DNA of 64,000 bases from Pseudomonas fluorescens (GTDB lineage Bacteria; Pseudomonadota; Gammaproteobacteria; Pseudomonadales; Pseudomonadaceae), in assembly GCF_001708445.1 (NCBI RefSeq), contig NZ_CP015637.1, positions 1,861,001 through 1,925,000 on the forward strand. Direction: 5' to 3'. Positions 17,055 through 27,336 of this stretch are shown piece by piece. Every line of letters starts with the position of its first letter. Within the stretch, counting starts at the first letter, position 1. Under the pieces are notes generated by a model. The model was not told the DNA's origin. It saw only the letters and a program-made list of their open reading frames with translations, and did no database searches. Both the position numbers and the translations under genes were made by a program.

Positions 17055-17930
17055 CTAGGGGGATTCAAAGGGGCTGTCCATGCGCGGTTTCCGAAGCACG
17101 CGAAGGCTGGCGCGCACCAGCCAGCAGGCGAGGATGAACGGCGCGGTCAGCGCTGGCAGGTGCAGGGCGGCAAAGCCGGGCGTGAGGATGATGGTCAGCA
17201 GGATGCCAAGCAGCGGCAGCCACGCTTGGCAACGCACCTGGCTGAGCGCCAACGCCGCCAGCGCAGGGTTGTAGCTGTGCAGGCCGAGCAGGGCGCTGGT
17301 GGGCTCCTTCAGCCACAGCGCAAGCAGCACGCCGGCACTGGTGCCGGTCAAGGCCCATATCGCGGAGCGTCGATTCGCCAGCCACAGGCCGAGGGCAATC
17401 AGGGCGCCGGCCTGGGGCTGATCCAACAGCATGATTTGCGCGAGCCCGGTCAACGGCGCGGCGCTGAGGGAAACGATGTCGGGTTGGGCCGGGGTAAGCG
17501 TGCTCGCGGGGACTGTTCCCAGCAGCAACCAACCCAGGCCGACAAAAGGCGCGGTATAGGCCGGCAAGTCATCGGGCTGGCTGGCGCGTTTCAACCATTG
17601 CCGCATCAGGATCGCACTCAAGCCGCCGCACGCCAGGATCAACGGTGGCAGCACGGCCGTCCAGGCGAACTGCTGACTGATCAACACGCCCACTAACACG
17701 CCGTTGTAGCTATAAAGCCCGGCCTGGCGCTCAGCCTTGGGATAACCGCGACGCTGGGCCGTGAGCAAGCCCGCCACGCCACCCAGCAGCGCGCCACCGA
17801 GCAAAGCCGGGGCGCCGATCAGGATTGCCAGCAGGCACAGCAGGCCGCACAGCGGATGGCGTTGCAGGACAATCTGGCTGAAGCCGTTGAGCAGGGCTTC
17901 GGCCCAGTCGGGGCAGGTTGGGTTGGGCAT
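17055..17930 (-). CDS. Urea transporter family protein
   Basis: A 291-residue membrane protein of the bacterial UT family, with about ten helices. Family features are GLYSYNGVLVGVLI near residue 70 and the repeated-half equivalent LLGLHSYNPALAALAL near residue 220. The GLYSYNG and GLHSYNP repeats line the channel in known urea transporters. No urease genes are in the window. It lies 50 bases downstream of pyk, in the same direction. Confidence 0.88.
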   Translation of the reverse strand: MPNPTCPDWAEALLNGFSQIVLQRHPLCGLLCLLAILIGAPALLGGALLGGVAGLLTAQRRGYPKAERQAGLYSYNGVLVGVLISQQFAWTAVLPPLILACGGLSAILMRQWLKRASQPDDLPAYTAPFVGLGWLLLGTVPASTLTPAQPDIVSLSAAPLTGLAQIMLLDQPQAGALIALGLWLANRRSAIWALTGTSAGVLLALWLKEPTSALLGLHSYNPALAALALSQVRCQAWLPLLGILLTIILTPGFAALHLPALTAPFILACWLVRASLRVLRKPRMDSPFESP

Positions 17931-17980
17931 GGTGGGTATTCAGTGGGACCGAGTTGCCCCCGATGGGGCCCTGACAGGCG

Positions 17981-19396
17981 CTAGATCAGCGTCTCGATGC
18001 GCAGCGAGTTGGTCGACCCCGGCTGCCCAAATGGCACCCCGGCGGTAATCACCAAGGTATCCCCGCGTTGCGCCATGCCCTGGGCCTGGGCGATCTCCAG
18101 CGCCGTCGAGCACACTTCATCCACCTGGCGCAGCCGGTCATTGACCACCGAGTGCACGCCCCACGCCACGCTCAAGCGTCGCGCGGTCGAGAGGTTCGGC
18201 GTGAGGTTGAGGATCGGCGCCACCGGCCGTTCCCGCGCCGCGCGCAAGCTGGAGCTGCCCGACTCGCTGTAGTTCACCAGCACCGCCACCGGCAGGATGC
18301 TGCTGATGCGCCGGATCGCGCAGCTGATGGCATCCGACACCGTGGCATCCGCCTTGGGCCGGCTGACGTCGAGTTGGGCCTGGTAGTCCGGGCCGTTTTC
18401 CACCTGGCGGATGATCTTGCTCATCATCTGCACGGCTTCCAGTGGGTACTCGCCCGACGCCGTCTCCGCCGACAGCATCACCGCATCTGCGCCTTCGGCT
18501 ACCGCATTGGCAACATCGGTGACTTCGGCGCGGGTCGGCGCCGGGGAGAAGCGCATGGATTCAAGCATCTGCGTGGCCACCACCACCGGTTTGCCCAACT
18601 GGCGGCAGGTGCTGATGATGTCCTTCTGGATTTGCGGCACGCTTTCGGCCGGTACCTCCACGCCCAAGTCGCCTCTGGCCACCATGATCGCATCGCTCAG
18701 TTCGGCAATTTCGTGCAGGCGCTGCACGGCCGAAGGCTTCTCGATCTTGGCCATCAGGAAGGCTTTGTCGCCAATCAGCTCGCGGGCTTCGCGGATGTCT
18801 TCCGGGCGCTGTACGAATGACAGTGCCACCCAGTCCACGCCCAGCTCCAGGCCGAAACTCAGGTCACGACGATCCTTGGCGGTCAGCGGGCTGAGTTCCA
18901 GCAGCGCCTGTGGGACGTTCACGCCTTTGCGGTCAGACAGTTCGCCGCCATTGAGTACGGTAGTGTCGATGGCATCGGTGTGCCTGGTGATCACCCGCAG
19001 GCGCAGTTTGCCGTCGTCCAGCAGCAGGTCCATGCCCGGTTCCAGGGCCTTGATGATTTCCGGGTGGGGCAGGTTGACCCGGCACTGGTCGCCCGGCGTC
19101 GGGTCCAGGTCCAGGCGCAACGCCTGGCCACGCACCAGTTGCACTTTGCCCTCGGCAAAACGCCCGACCCGCAGCTTCGGCCCTTGCAGGTCCATGAGGA
19201 TGCCCAACGGGTAATTGAGCTGGCGCTCCACCTGGCGAATCCATTGGTAGCGCTGGGCGTGATCGGCATGCTCGCCGTGGCTGAAGTTGAGGCGGAAGAT
19301 ATTCACCCCGGCTTCCACCAGTTCGCGGATGTGATCGATACCGTCGGTGGCCGGGCCCAGGGTGGCGAGGATTTTGACTTTCTTGTCAGGCGTCAT
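17981..19396 (-). CDS. pyk: Pyruvate kinase
   Basis: Converts phosphoenolpyruvate and ADP to pyruvate and ATP; 471 residues, full length. Present are ATLGPATD at the N-terminus, FSHGEHADH, the active-site stretch MAKIEKPSAVQ, MVARGDLGVEV and the VATQMLESM loop. I start at ATG 19396 (MTPDKKVKIL); the frame extends five codons further. It overlaps the end of ttuD by 11 bases. In this operon it is the last step from glyoxylate through glycerate 2-phosphate (after enolase) to pyruvate. Confidence 0.95.
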   Translation of the reverse strand: MTPDKKVKILATLGPATDGIDHIRELVEAGVNIFRLNFSHGEHADHAQRYQWIRQVERQLNYPLGILMDLQGPKLRVGRFAEGKVQLVRGQALRLDLDPTPGDQCRVNLPHPEIIKALEPGMDLLLDDGKLRLRVITRHTDAIDTTVLNGGELSDRKGVNVPQALLELSPLTAKDRRDLSFGLELGVDWVALSFVQRPEDIREARELIGDKAFLMAKIEKPSAVQRLHEIAELSDAIMVARGDLGVEVPAESVPQIQKDIISTCRQLGKPVVVATQMLESMRFSPAPTRAEVTDVANAVAEGADAVMLSAETASGEYPLEAVQMMSKIIRQVENGPDYQAQLDVSRPKADATVSDAISCAIRRISSILPVAVLVNYSESGSSSLRAARERPVAPILNLTPNLSTARRLSVAWGVHSVVNDRLRQVDEVCSTALEIAQAQGMAQRGDTLVITAGVPFGQPGSTNSLRIETLI

Positions 19397-20666
19397 GTTG
19401 GGCAGTCTCAAGAATCAGAATGGCGCGAAAATCGTTGACGTTGGTGCGGGTCGGTTCTGTGATGATCAAGCCGTCGAGGGCGGCGAAGTAGCCGTAGCCG
19501 TTGTTGTCATCCAACTCATCGCTGGCTGAAAGGCCCAGCGCTTCGGCACGCGCGTAACTGCACGGGGTCATGATGGCGCCGGCGTTGTCTTCCGAGCCGT
19601 CGATGCCGTCAGTGTCGCCGGCCAGGGCGTACACGCCGGGCAAGCCCTTGAGGCTATCGGTGAGGCTCAGCAGGAATTCCGCATTGCGCCCGCCACGGCC
19701 ATCGCCACGTACGGTGACGGTGGTTTCGCCCCCCGAGAGGATCACGCACGGCGCCGCCAGCGGTTGGCCGTGCTGCACGATCTGCCGCGCGATACCGGCG
19801 TGCACCTTGGCCACCTCCCGCGCTTCGCCTTCGAGGTCGCCGAGGATCAGCGGGCTGAAACCGGCCTGGCGCACTTTAACCGCGACGGCTTCCAGGGATT
19901 GCTGGGGGCGGGCGATCAGTTGGAAGTGGCTGCGGGTCAGTATCGGGTCGCCGGGCTTGATGGTTTCTGACGCCGGGTTCTGCAACCAGCTGCGCACGGA
20001 TGCCGGCGTGTCGATGCCGTAGCGGTTGAGGATCGCCAGGGCCTGTTGTGACGTACTTGGGTCGCCAACGGTCGGGCCGGAAGCGATGACCGTGGCCTGG
20101 TCACCCGGCACATCGGAAATTGCATAGGTATAGACCGTCGCCGGCCAGGCGGCCTTGGCCAGCCGCCCGCCCTTGATCGCCGAGAGATGCTTGCGTACGC
20201 AGTTCATCTCGCCGATGGTCGCGCCGGACTTGAGCAGGGCCTTGTTGACGGCCTGTTTGTCGGCCAGGCTGATGCCTTCGGCGGGCAGGGCCAGCAGGGC
20301 AGAGCCGCCGCCAGAGAGCAGGAAGATCACGCGGTCGTCTTCGCCAAGGTGGCTGATCAGTTCGAGCACTCGCTTGGCCACGGCCAGTCCGGCCGCATCC
20401 GGGACCGGATGTGCGGCTTCGACCACTTCGATTTTCTGGCACGGCGCGCCGTGGCCATAGCGGGTGACCACCAGGCCGCTGACTTCACCTTGCCAGCAAT
20501 TTTCCACCACCAGCGCCATGGCGGCCGCGGCTTTGCCGGCGCCGATCACGATCACCCGACCGCTGCGGTCGGCGGGCAGGTAGGGTTCAAGGACTTGCCG
20601 GGGGTGGGCAGCGTCGATGGCTGTGGCAAACAGCTCGCGAAGCAGGTGTTGCGGATCGACCGACAT
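19386..20666 (-). CDS. ttuD: Glycerate 2-kinase (MOFRL family, TtuD/GckA)
   Basis: Phosphorylates D-glycerate to 2-phosphoglycerate; 426 residues. The N-terminal DUF4147 domain has VIVIGAGKAAAAMA, LLSGGGSALL and KHLSAIKGGRLA. The C-terminal MOFRL domain has ILSGGETTVTVRGDGRGGRN and LAGDTDGIDGSEDNAGA. Some tartrate-pathway proteins of this family were first named hydroxypyruvate reductase; the kinase role is better supported for MOFRL proteins, and the glxR neighbour fits it. It precedes pyk with an 11-base overlap. Confidence 0.93.
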   Translation of the reverse strand: MSVDPQHLLRELFATAIDAAHPRQVLEPYLPADRSGRVIVIGAGKAAAAMALVVENCWQGEVSGLVVTRYGHGAPCQKIEVVEAAHPVPDAAGLAVAKRVLELISHLGEDDRVIFLLSGGGSALLALPAEGISLADKQAVNKALLKSGATIGEMNCVRKHLSAIKGGRLAKAAWPATVYTYAISDVPGDQATVIASGPTVGDPSTSQQALAILNRYGIDTPASVRSWLQNPASETIKPGDPILTRSHFQLIARPQQSLEAVAVKVRQAGFSPLILGDLEGEAREVAKVHAGIARQIVQHGQPLAAPCVILSGGETTVTVRGDGRGGRNAEFLLSLTDSLKGLPGVYALAGDTDGIDGSEDNAGAIMTPCSYARAEALGLSASDELDDNNGYGYFAALDGLIITEPTRTNVNDFRAILILETAQHDA

Positions 20667-20710
20667 AAGCGGGCTCCGGGGAATTTTTATTATTGGAAAG
20701 GTGGTGCAAC

Positions 20711-20812
20711 CTGTAGGAGCGAGCTTGCTCGCGAAGGTCGTTAACGATAACGCGGGTAACCTGATACCCAGTGGCGCTCTCGGGTTTTTCGCGAGCGCGC
20801 TCGCTCCTACAG
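20711..20812. repeat. REP doublet, GAGCGAGCTTGCTCGC type
   Basis: Left arm CTGTAGGAGCGAGCTTGCTC followed by GCGAA, and right arm TTCGCGAGCGCGCTCGCTCC followed by TACAG, form an inverted pair around a 50-base spacer between ttuD and glxR. This is a third REP type in the window; a single half copy occurs at 61094-61116. Confidence 0.85.
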
Positions 20813-20829
20813 GGGGCTGTGTAGAGGGG

Positions 20830-21720
20830 TTATTTATCGCGAATCGAGAAATTCGCCATATGCTCCAACCCCTTGATCAACGCCGAGTGATCCCAGTTAC
20901 CGCCGCCAATCGCCGTGCAGGTGCTGAATACCTGTTGGGTGCCGGCGGTGTTCGGCAGGTTGATCCCCAGTTCCTTGGCCCCGGCCAGCGCCAGGTTCAG
21001 GTCCTTCTGATGCAGGTTGATGCGAAAGCCCGGATCGAAGGTGCCCTTGATCATGCGTTCGCCGTGCACTTCGAGGATCTTCGACGAGGCAAAGCCACCC
21101 ATCAGCGCTTCACGTACCTTGGCCGGGTCGGCGCCGTTTTTGGCCGCAAACAGCAGCGCTTCGGCCACCGCCTGGATATTCAGCGCGACGATGATCTGGT
21201 TGGCCACCTTGGCGGTCTGGCCATCGCCATTGCCACCGACCAGGGTGATGTTCTTGCCCATGGCCTGGAACAGCGGCAGGGCACGCTCAAAGGTCTGCGG
21301 TTCGCCGCCGACCATGATGCTCAAGGTGCCGGCCTTGGCGCCGACTTCACCGCCGGACACCGGGGCATCCAGGTACTGTGCGCCGGTCTCGTTGATCTTG
21401 GCGGCGAACGCTTTGGTCGCAGTGGGCGAGATCGAGCTCATGTCGATCACCACCTTGTTCGGCGACAACCCGGCAGCCACGCCGTCGGCGCGGAACAGCA
21501 CGTCATCGACCTGCGGGGTGTCGGGCACCATGACGATGATGAACTCGGCTTCCTGGGCAACTTGCTGCGGGTTGGCCAGGGCCACGGCACCGGCTGCGAT
21601 CAGTGCTTCTGGCGCCTTGCCGTGATGCTCGGACAGGAACAGTTGGTGACCGGCTTTTTGCAGGTTGGCAGCCATGGGTTGGCCCATGATGCCGGTGCCG
21701 ATAAATCCGATTTTAGCCAT
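20830..21720 (-). CDS. glxR: 2-hydroxy-3-oxopropionate (tartronate semialdehyde) reductase
   Basis: Reduces tartronate semialdehyde to D-glycerate with NAD(P)H; 296 residues, the exact family length. Rossmann motif GFIGTGIMGQPMAANL at the N-terminus, substrate loop VSGGEVGAKAGTLSIMVGG near residue 120, and the catalytic lysine in TAKVANQI near residue 170. It lies between hyi and ttuD in the glyoxylate-to-glycerate operon. GarR is the alternative name. Confidence 0.94.
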   Translation of the reverse strand: MAKIGFIGTGIMGQPMAANLQKAGHQLFLSEHHGKAPEALIAAGAVALANPQQVAQEAEFIIVMVPDTPQVDDVLFRADGVAAGLSPNKVVIDMSSISPTATKAFAAKINETGAQYLDAPVSGGEVGAKAGTLSIMVGGEPQTFERALPLFQAMGKNITLVGGNGDGQTAKVANQIIVALNIQAVAEALLFAAKNGADPAKVREALMGGFASSKILEVHGERMIKGTFDPGFRINLHQKDLNLALAGAKELGINLPNTAGTQQVFSTCTAIGGGNWDHSALIKGLEHMANFSIRDK

Positions 21721-21770
21721 GATGAAATCCTCTTTTTATTAGCGCGGTCCGCCAGACACCGCAGATTCAA

Positions 21771-21860
21771 GGTGGGAGGGGGCTTGCTCCCGATAGCGGT
21801 GTGTTAGACGAAATGGTGTTGACTGACTCGCCGCCATCGGGGGCAAGCCCCCTCCCACAT
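21771..21860. repeat. REP doublet (REPIN), GGGGGCTTGCTCCC type
   Basis: GTGGGAGGGGGCTTGCTCCC and the inverse GGGCAAGCCCCCTCCCACAT flank about 45 bases between glxR and hyi, inside an operon. The left arm has one substitution (CTCCC instead of CCCCC). Being transcribed, it could act as an mRNA-stabilising hairpin. Confidence 0.86.
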
Positions 21861-21881
21861 TTTGGTTTTGGGTGGTGCCTG

Positions 21882-22664
21882 TCAGATGGCGTTATGGGTT
21901 TTGAGCCAACCCAAACCCGCTTCGGTGGTGGTCAACGGCTTGTACTCACAGCCCACCCAACCCTGGTACCCAATCCGATCCAGATGTTCGAACAGGAAGC
22001 GATAGTTGATCTCCCCAGTCCCCGGCTCATTACGCCCCGGGTTATCCGCCAGCTGGATATGGTTGATCTCACTCAGGTGCGCGGCCATGGTGCGGGCCAG
22101 ATCACCTTCCATGATTTGCATGTGATAGATGTCGTATTGCAGGAACAGGTTGGCGCTGCCCACCTGCTCGCGGATCGACAGGGCCTGGGCGGTGTTATTC
22201 AGGTAGAAGCCTGGAATATCACGGGTATTGATCGCCTCCATCACCAGCTTGATGCCCACTGCTTGCAGTTTGTCGGCGGCGTACTTGAGGTTGGCGACAA
22301 AGGTTTTTTCCAGGGTTGCATCATCAACGCCCTGGGGCCGGATACCCGCCAGGCAGTTGACCTGCGTATTACCCAGCACCTGGGCATAGGCGATGGCCAA
22401 GTTGACCCCCGCGCGGAATTCCTCGACCCGATCCGGGTGGCAGGCCAGGCCGCGTTCGCCCTTGGCCCAGTCACCGGCCGGCAGGTTGAACAGCACTTGG
22501 GTCAGGCCATGGGCATCCAACTGTGCCTTGATGTCGGCTGAGCTGAACTCGTAGGGGAACAGGTATTCCACCCCACTGAAGCCTGCCTCGGCAGCGGCTT
22601 TGAAGCGAGCAAGAAAGTCCTGTTCGGTAAACAGCATGGACAGGTTGGCGGCGAAGCGCGGCAT
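21882..22664 (-). CDS. hyi: Hydroxypyruvate isomerase
   Basis: Interconverts hydroxypyruvate and tartronate semialdehyde; 260 residues, xylose-isomerase-like TIM barrel. Features are the FSGVEYLFPYEF segment near residue 27, VMEAINTRDIPGFYL with the metal-ligand Glu near residue 140, and LQYDIYHMQIMEGDL near residue 175. I start at MPRFAANLSML, just downstream of gcl (10-base gap). The frame runs a further 25 codons into gcl without family character. Confidence 0.94.
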   Translation of the reverse strand: MPRFAANLSMLFTEQDFLARFKAAAEAGFSGVEYLFPYEFSSADIKAQLDAHGLTQVLFNLPAGDWAKGERGLACHPDRVEEFRAGVNLAIAYAQVLGNTQVNCLAGIRPQGVDDATLEKTFVANLKYAADKLQAVGIKLVMEAINTRDIPGFYLNNTAQALSIREQVGSANLFLQYDIYHMQIMEGDLARTMAAHLSEINHIQLADNPGRNEPGTGEINYRFLFEHLDRIGYQGWVGCEYKPLTTTEAGLGWLKTHNAI

Positions 22665-22674
22665 AGGGTTCTCC

Positions 22675-24450
<1,776 letters not shown>

Positions 24451-24477
24451 TGTTTTGGTGCCTCTTGCGTTTTGTAA

Positions 24478-24487
24478 TTGTATACAA
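24478..24487. promoter_or_regulatory. Operator-like palindrome TTGTATACAA, copy 1
   Basis: A perfect 10-bp palindrome 28 bases upstream of the gcl start. A second copy lies 118 bases further into the divergent gcl/glcG-like intergenic region. Two identical copies in one 256-base gap argue for a regulator-binding site. The binding protein is not known; GntR-type and TetR-type factors bind such sequences. Confidence 0.55.
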
Positions 24488-24604
24488 GTGGTGTTTGTCC
24501 AAAGTGTATTCACGGCGAGCGACATAGGTCAATGCATTTTATGTGCGGTCCTTTGCGTTCGTCGGAAGGCAGTTTTTCGACGGATGGAGGGTTTGTTAAG
24601 AAAT

Positions 24605-24616
24605 ATTGTATACAAT
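24605..24616. promoter_or_regulatory. Operator-like palindrome ATTGTATACAAT, copy 2
   Basis: A perfect 12-bp palindrome containing the same TTGTATACAA core as copy 1 at 24478, about 90 bases before the GlcG-like gene start, in an AT-rich patch that may hold the divergent promoters. Confidence 0.55.
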
Positions 24617-24641
24617 AAATAAAATAATTGTGTTCTATTTG

Positions 24642-24663
24642 TTTGATCGAGCATCTGATCAAA
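24642..24663. promoter_or_regulatory. Spaced palindrome TTTGATC-N8-GATCAAA
   Basis: A perfect 7-bp inverted repeat with an 8-base spacer, 44 bases upstream of the GlcG-like gene. Size and spacing suit a TetR-family dimer, and a RutR-like TetR gene lies just downstream of the GlcG-like gene. The pairing is inference. Confidence 0.42.
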
Positions 24664-24706
24664 CAGACCTCCACGGCGTTACCCATAACAAGATAAGGAC
24701 GGCACC

Positions 24707-25147
24707 ATGAGCGCTTTAACCTTGAAAATTGCCACCCAACTGGCCAGCCAGGCCCTTACCGCTGGCCGTACGATTTCAGCCGCGCCGCTGACCATCGCGG
24801 TACTGGACAGCGGCGGTCACTTGATCACCTTGCAACGGGAAGACGGTGCCAGCCTGCTGCGCCCGCAAATCGCCATCGGCAAGGCCTGGGGGGCGATCGC
24901 CTTGGGCAAAGGCTCACGCCTGCTGGCGCTGGATGCGCAGCAGCGCCCGGCGTTTATCGCCGCGTTGAACAGCCTGGGGCAGGGCAGCGTGGTGCCGGCA
25001 CCGGGCGGGGTGTTGATTCGCGATCAGGCGGGGTTGGTGTTGGGGGCGATCGGGATCAGTGGGGATACGTCGGATATTGACGAGCAGTGTGCGATCACGG
25101 CGATCGAGGGGGTGGGGTTGATGGCGGATGCGGGGGTGTCAGCTTGA
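24707..25147 (+). CDS. GlcG/HbpS-family protein
   Basis: A 146-residue small protein of the GlcG/HbpS (haem-degrading-like) superfamily: LTIAVLDSGGHLITLQREDGAS near residue 28, ALGKGSRLL, then PGGVLIRD and GAIGISGDTSDIDEQCA at the C-terminus, all family hallmarks. Such proteins are often encoded next to glycolate/glyoxylate genes, though their biochemical role is unclear. It is divergent from gcl and shares its operator region. Confidence 0.85.
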   Translation: MSALTLKIATQLASQALTAGRTISAAPLTIAVLDSGGHLITLQREDGASLLRPQIAIGKAWGAIALGKGSRLLALDAQQRPAFIAALNSLGQGSVVPAPGGVLIRDQAGLVLGAIGISGDTSDIDEQCAITAIEGVGLMADAGVSA

Positions 25148-25170
25148 GGATTGGGTGACTGTCAGGGCCT

Positions 25171-25244
25171 CATCGGGGGCAAGCCCCTCCCACATTTTGA
25201 ACTGCGAACATGGTCAAAATTGTGGGAGGGGGCTTGCCCCCGAT
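25171..25244. repeat. REP doublet in reversed orientation
   Basis: ATCGGGGGCAAGCCCC-TCCCACAT comes first and ATGTGGGAGGGGGCTTGCCC (followed by CCCGAT) second, so the arms face the opposite way from the doublets at 14988 and 39592. It sits between the GlcG-like gene and the convergent TetR gene. The left arm lacks a couple of bases. Confidence 0.82.
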
Positions 25245-25265
25245 TGGCCCAGGCCCCCCGGTGTA

Positions 25266-25871
25266 TCAGTCCGGCTCACACCCCTTGAGCACCAACCGAA
25301 TAATCGTCTGCGCCGCGGCTTCATAATCGGCCTCATCCAGCTTGGCTTTGCCGGTCACCGCCGAGATCTGCCAGTCAAAATCCGCATATGTCTGCGTCGC
25401 CGCCCAGATGCTGAACATCAGGTGATTTGGATCGATCGGTGCAATCAACCCGCGATCCACCCAGCTCTGGATGCAGTCGATATTGTGCTTGGCCTGGGCG
25501 TTGAGCTGTTCAACCTGCTCGGTGCTCAGGTGCGGGGCGCCATGCATGATTTCGCTGGCGAACACCTTGGAGGCGAACGGCAGGTCGCGGGAGATACGGA
25601 TTTTCGAGCGGATGTAGTTGCTGAGCACCACCGAAGGCTCACCCTCGGGGTTGAACGGCGTGGAAGCCGCCAGGATCGGCTCGATAATGCTCTCGAGCAC
25701 CTCGCGGTAGAGGTTGTCCTTGGACTTGAAGTAGTAATAGACGTTGGGCTTGGGCAACCCGGCCTTGGCGGCGATGTCGCTGGTCTTGGTCGCGGCGAAG
25801 CCCTTGTCGGCAAACTCCTCGCTGGCCGCCCGCAGGATCTTTTCTTTGTTGCGCTCGCGAATGGTGCTCAT
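25266..25871 (-). CDS. TetR/AcrR-family regulator, RutR-like
   Basis: A 201-residue repressor. The N-terminal TetR HTH is TKTSDIAAKAGLPKPNVYYYFKSKDNLY (residues 28-55, broken here by one-residue family variants). The C-terminal domain is of the YcdC/RutR type: SRDLPFASKVFASEIMHGAP and IAPIDPNHLMFSIWAATQTYADF. RutR proteins respond to pyrimidines and influence purine/glyoxylate metabolism in E. coli, which fits its place beside the gcl cluster. Its target here is not shown. Confidence 0.87.
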   Translation of the reverse strand: MSTIRERNKEKILRAASEEFADKGFAATKTSDIAAKAGLPKPNVYYYFKSKDNLYREVLESIIEPILAASTPFNPEGEPSVVLSNYIRSKIRISRDLPFASKVFASEIMHGAPHLSTEQVEQLNAQAKHNIDCIQSWVDRGLIAPIDPNHLMFSIWAATQTYADFDWQISAVTGKAKLDEADYEAAAQTIIRLVLKGCEPD

Positions 25872-26172
25872 AAAGTGCTCAGTCTCACAGATACTGTTTT
25901 TTTTTGACGGCGTCTGTTGCCGCCATTCTGCGTCGCCGCTCCTCCCCCTAGCGAGCTATGAGTCGTCGCGGCTCCTTGCCTGACGACAACAGCCACTCGC
26001 CAAAAGAGAAACGTATCTATGAAACTGAGCACGGGATGTTTCCTTGCCAGGACAGGCGGTCGGGCATGGTAGCACCGGCTTCGCGCGAGCCTCAAGAATG
26101 CGCCATTGCCGCGCTTTCCCTGGGCTGCGTTTGCCATTACCGTATCGGCTCTTTTGCAGTGGGCGATTGCCG

Positions 26173-27189
26173 ATGGACACCTCTGAAAAAAACGTGATTA
26201 CGTCCCTGGATGTGGCCCGGCATGCCGGTGTTTCGCGCTCGGCGGTGTCGCGCACGTTCACCCCGGGTGCCAGCGTGGCCCCCGCCACCCGCGAAAAGGT
26301 GCTGGCCTCGGCCAAGGCCCTGGGTTATCAGGTCAATATGATTGCCCGCACCATGAACAAGGGCAGCAGCAACTTTGTCGGTGTGGTCACTGCCGGTTTC
26401 GACAGTGCGTTTCGCGCCAGCCTCTTGAGCCCCATCGCCCATAGTCTGAGCCGTCGTGGCTTGATGCCCTTGTTGATGAATGCCGATGACCCGGCGCAGC
26501 TTGAGCAGTCGTTGCATGCGTTGCTCAGCTACCAGATTGCCGGGGTGATCCTGACCTCGGCCTCGCCGCCGTTGTCGGTGGTCCAGCATTACCTGGATCG
26601 GCAGATTCCGGTGGCGATGATCAACCGTGGCCATGAACTGGCCGGGGCTGAAGTGGTGGGCAGTGATAACCGCGCCGGTGGGCGTATGGCTGCCGATGCC
26701 TTGCTCAAGGGCGGCGCGCGGCGCCTGGCGTTTGTGGGCCAGGGCGCGCATAACTTCAGCAGCCGCGAGCGCTGGCTGGGGTTTTCCCAGCGCCTGGCCG
26801 AGGTGGGGGTCGAGGCGCAGACGGTGTTTAATGAAACCCCGGGTTATCAGGGCGGCATGCAGGCGTTGCTGGCGTTGTTCAGCCAGGGGGAGGGACCGGA
26901 CGCGATCTTCTGTGCAACTGATATGCTGGCACTCGGGGTGATGGACGCATTGCGCTTTACGTTGCACCTCCAGGTGCCGCAACAGGTGCAGGTGATCGGC
27001 TTTGACGATATCGCCCAGGCTGCGCAATTGGCCTACGACCTGACCACCGTGCGCCAGGACAGTGTGCAACTGGCGCAACGCGCCGTCGGTGCTATCGTCG
27101 CGCGGGGGGAGAACTTCATGCGGGTCGCTGAATTCGAGCCGGTGCCTGTGACCTTGATCGAACGCGGCACGACGAAAATTCAGAAATAA
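26173..27189 (+). CDS. LacI-family transcriptional regulator
   Basis: A 338-residue repressor. The N-terminal HTH is TSLDVARHAGVSRSAVSRTF (about residues 10-29), with the hinge-helix region KALGYQVNMIARTM. A periplasmic-binding-protein-like sensor domain follows (FVGVVTAG, GVILTSASPP, VVGSDNRAGGRMAADALL, IFCATDMLALGVMDALR). The frame is open far upstream, but ATG 26173 places the HTH correctly. The 301-base gap from the TetR gene (25872-26172) shows no clear motif. It precedes the phosphatase/transporter cluster, whose likely operator is at 27297-27318. Confidence 0.9.
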   Translation: MDTSEKNVITSLDVARHAGVSRSAVSRTFTPGASVAPATREKVLASAKALGYQVNMIARTMNKGSSNFVGVVTAGFDSAFRASLLSPIAHSLSRRGLMPLLMNADDPAQLEQSLHALLSYQIAGVILTSASPPLSVVQHYLDRQIPVAMINRGHELAGAEVVGSDNRAGGRMAADALLKGGARRLAFVGQGAHNFSSRERWLGFSQRLAEVGVEAQTVFNETPGYQGGMQALLALFSQGEGPDAIFCATDMLALGVMDALRFTLHLQVPQQVQVIGFDDIAQAAQLAYDLTTVRQDSVQLAQRAVGAIVARGENFMRVAEFEPVPVTLIERGTTKIQK

Positions 27190-27204
27190 AATTTCAATAA
27201 TAGC

Positions 27205-27233
27205 TTGAAGAGAAAATTTATTTCGTGTTGTAT
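27205..27233 (+). promoter_or_regulatory. Candidate sigma-70 promoter before the IMPase-family gene
   Basis: TTGAAG (27205-27210), a 17-base spacer and TTGTAT (27228-27233) give a moderate match to sigma-70 elements. The palindromic operator lies about 60-80 bases downstream of the -10 box, where a bound repressor could block elongation. Weak on sequence alone. Confidence 0.35.
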
Positions 27234-27296
27234 GGGCAGTAATCGGTGAATGGCCGGCCTCCCCAAAAAGGCGTGCCTTCACTTTTTTTTCCCGAA

Positions 27297-27318
27297 CGAT
27301 TGCACACGTGTGCAATCG
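27297..27318. promoter_or_regulatory. 22-bp perfect palindrome, likely LacI-type operator
   Basis: Core TTGCACACGTGTGCAA extended by three matching bases on each side, a perfect 22-bp dyad with a central CG, as LacI/GalR operators have. It ends 18 bases before the start codon of the IMPase-family gene and lies 107 bases after the lacI-type gene, so it can control both the structural genes and, by readthrough, nothing upstream. Confidence 0.72.
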
Positions 27319-27336
27319 ACGCTGAAGGTAAGGCTT

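Noticed and set aside
25872..26172. An N-terminal extension or small gene in the frame before the lacI-type start.
   Set aside because: The frame is open but its translation has no family similarity and the helix-turn-helix begins properly after ATG 26173.
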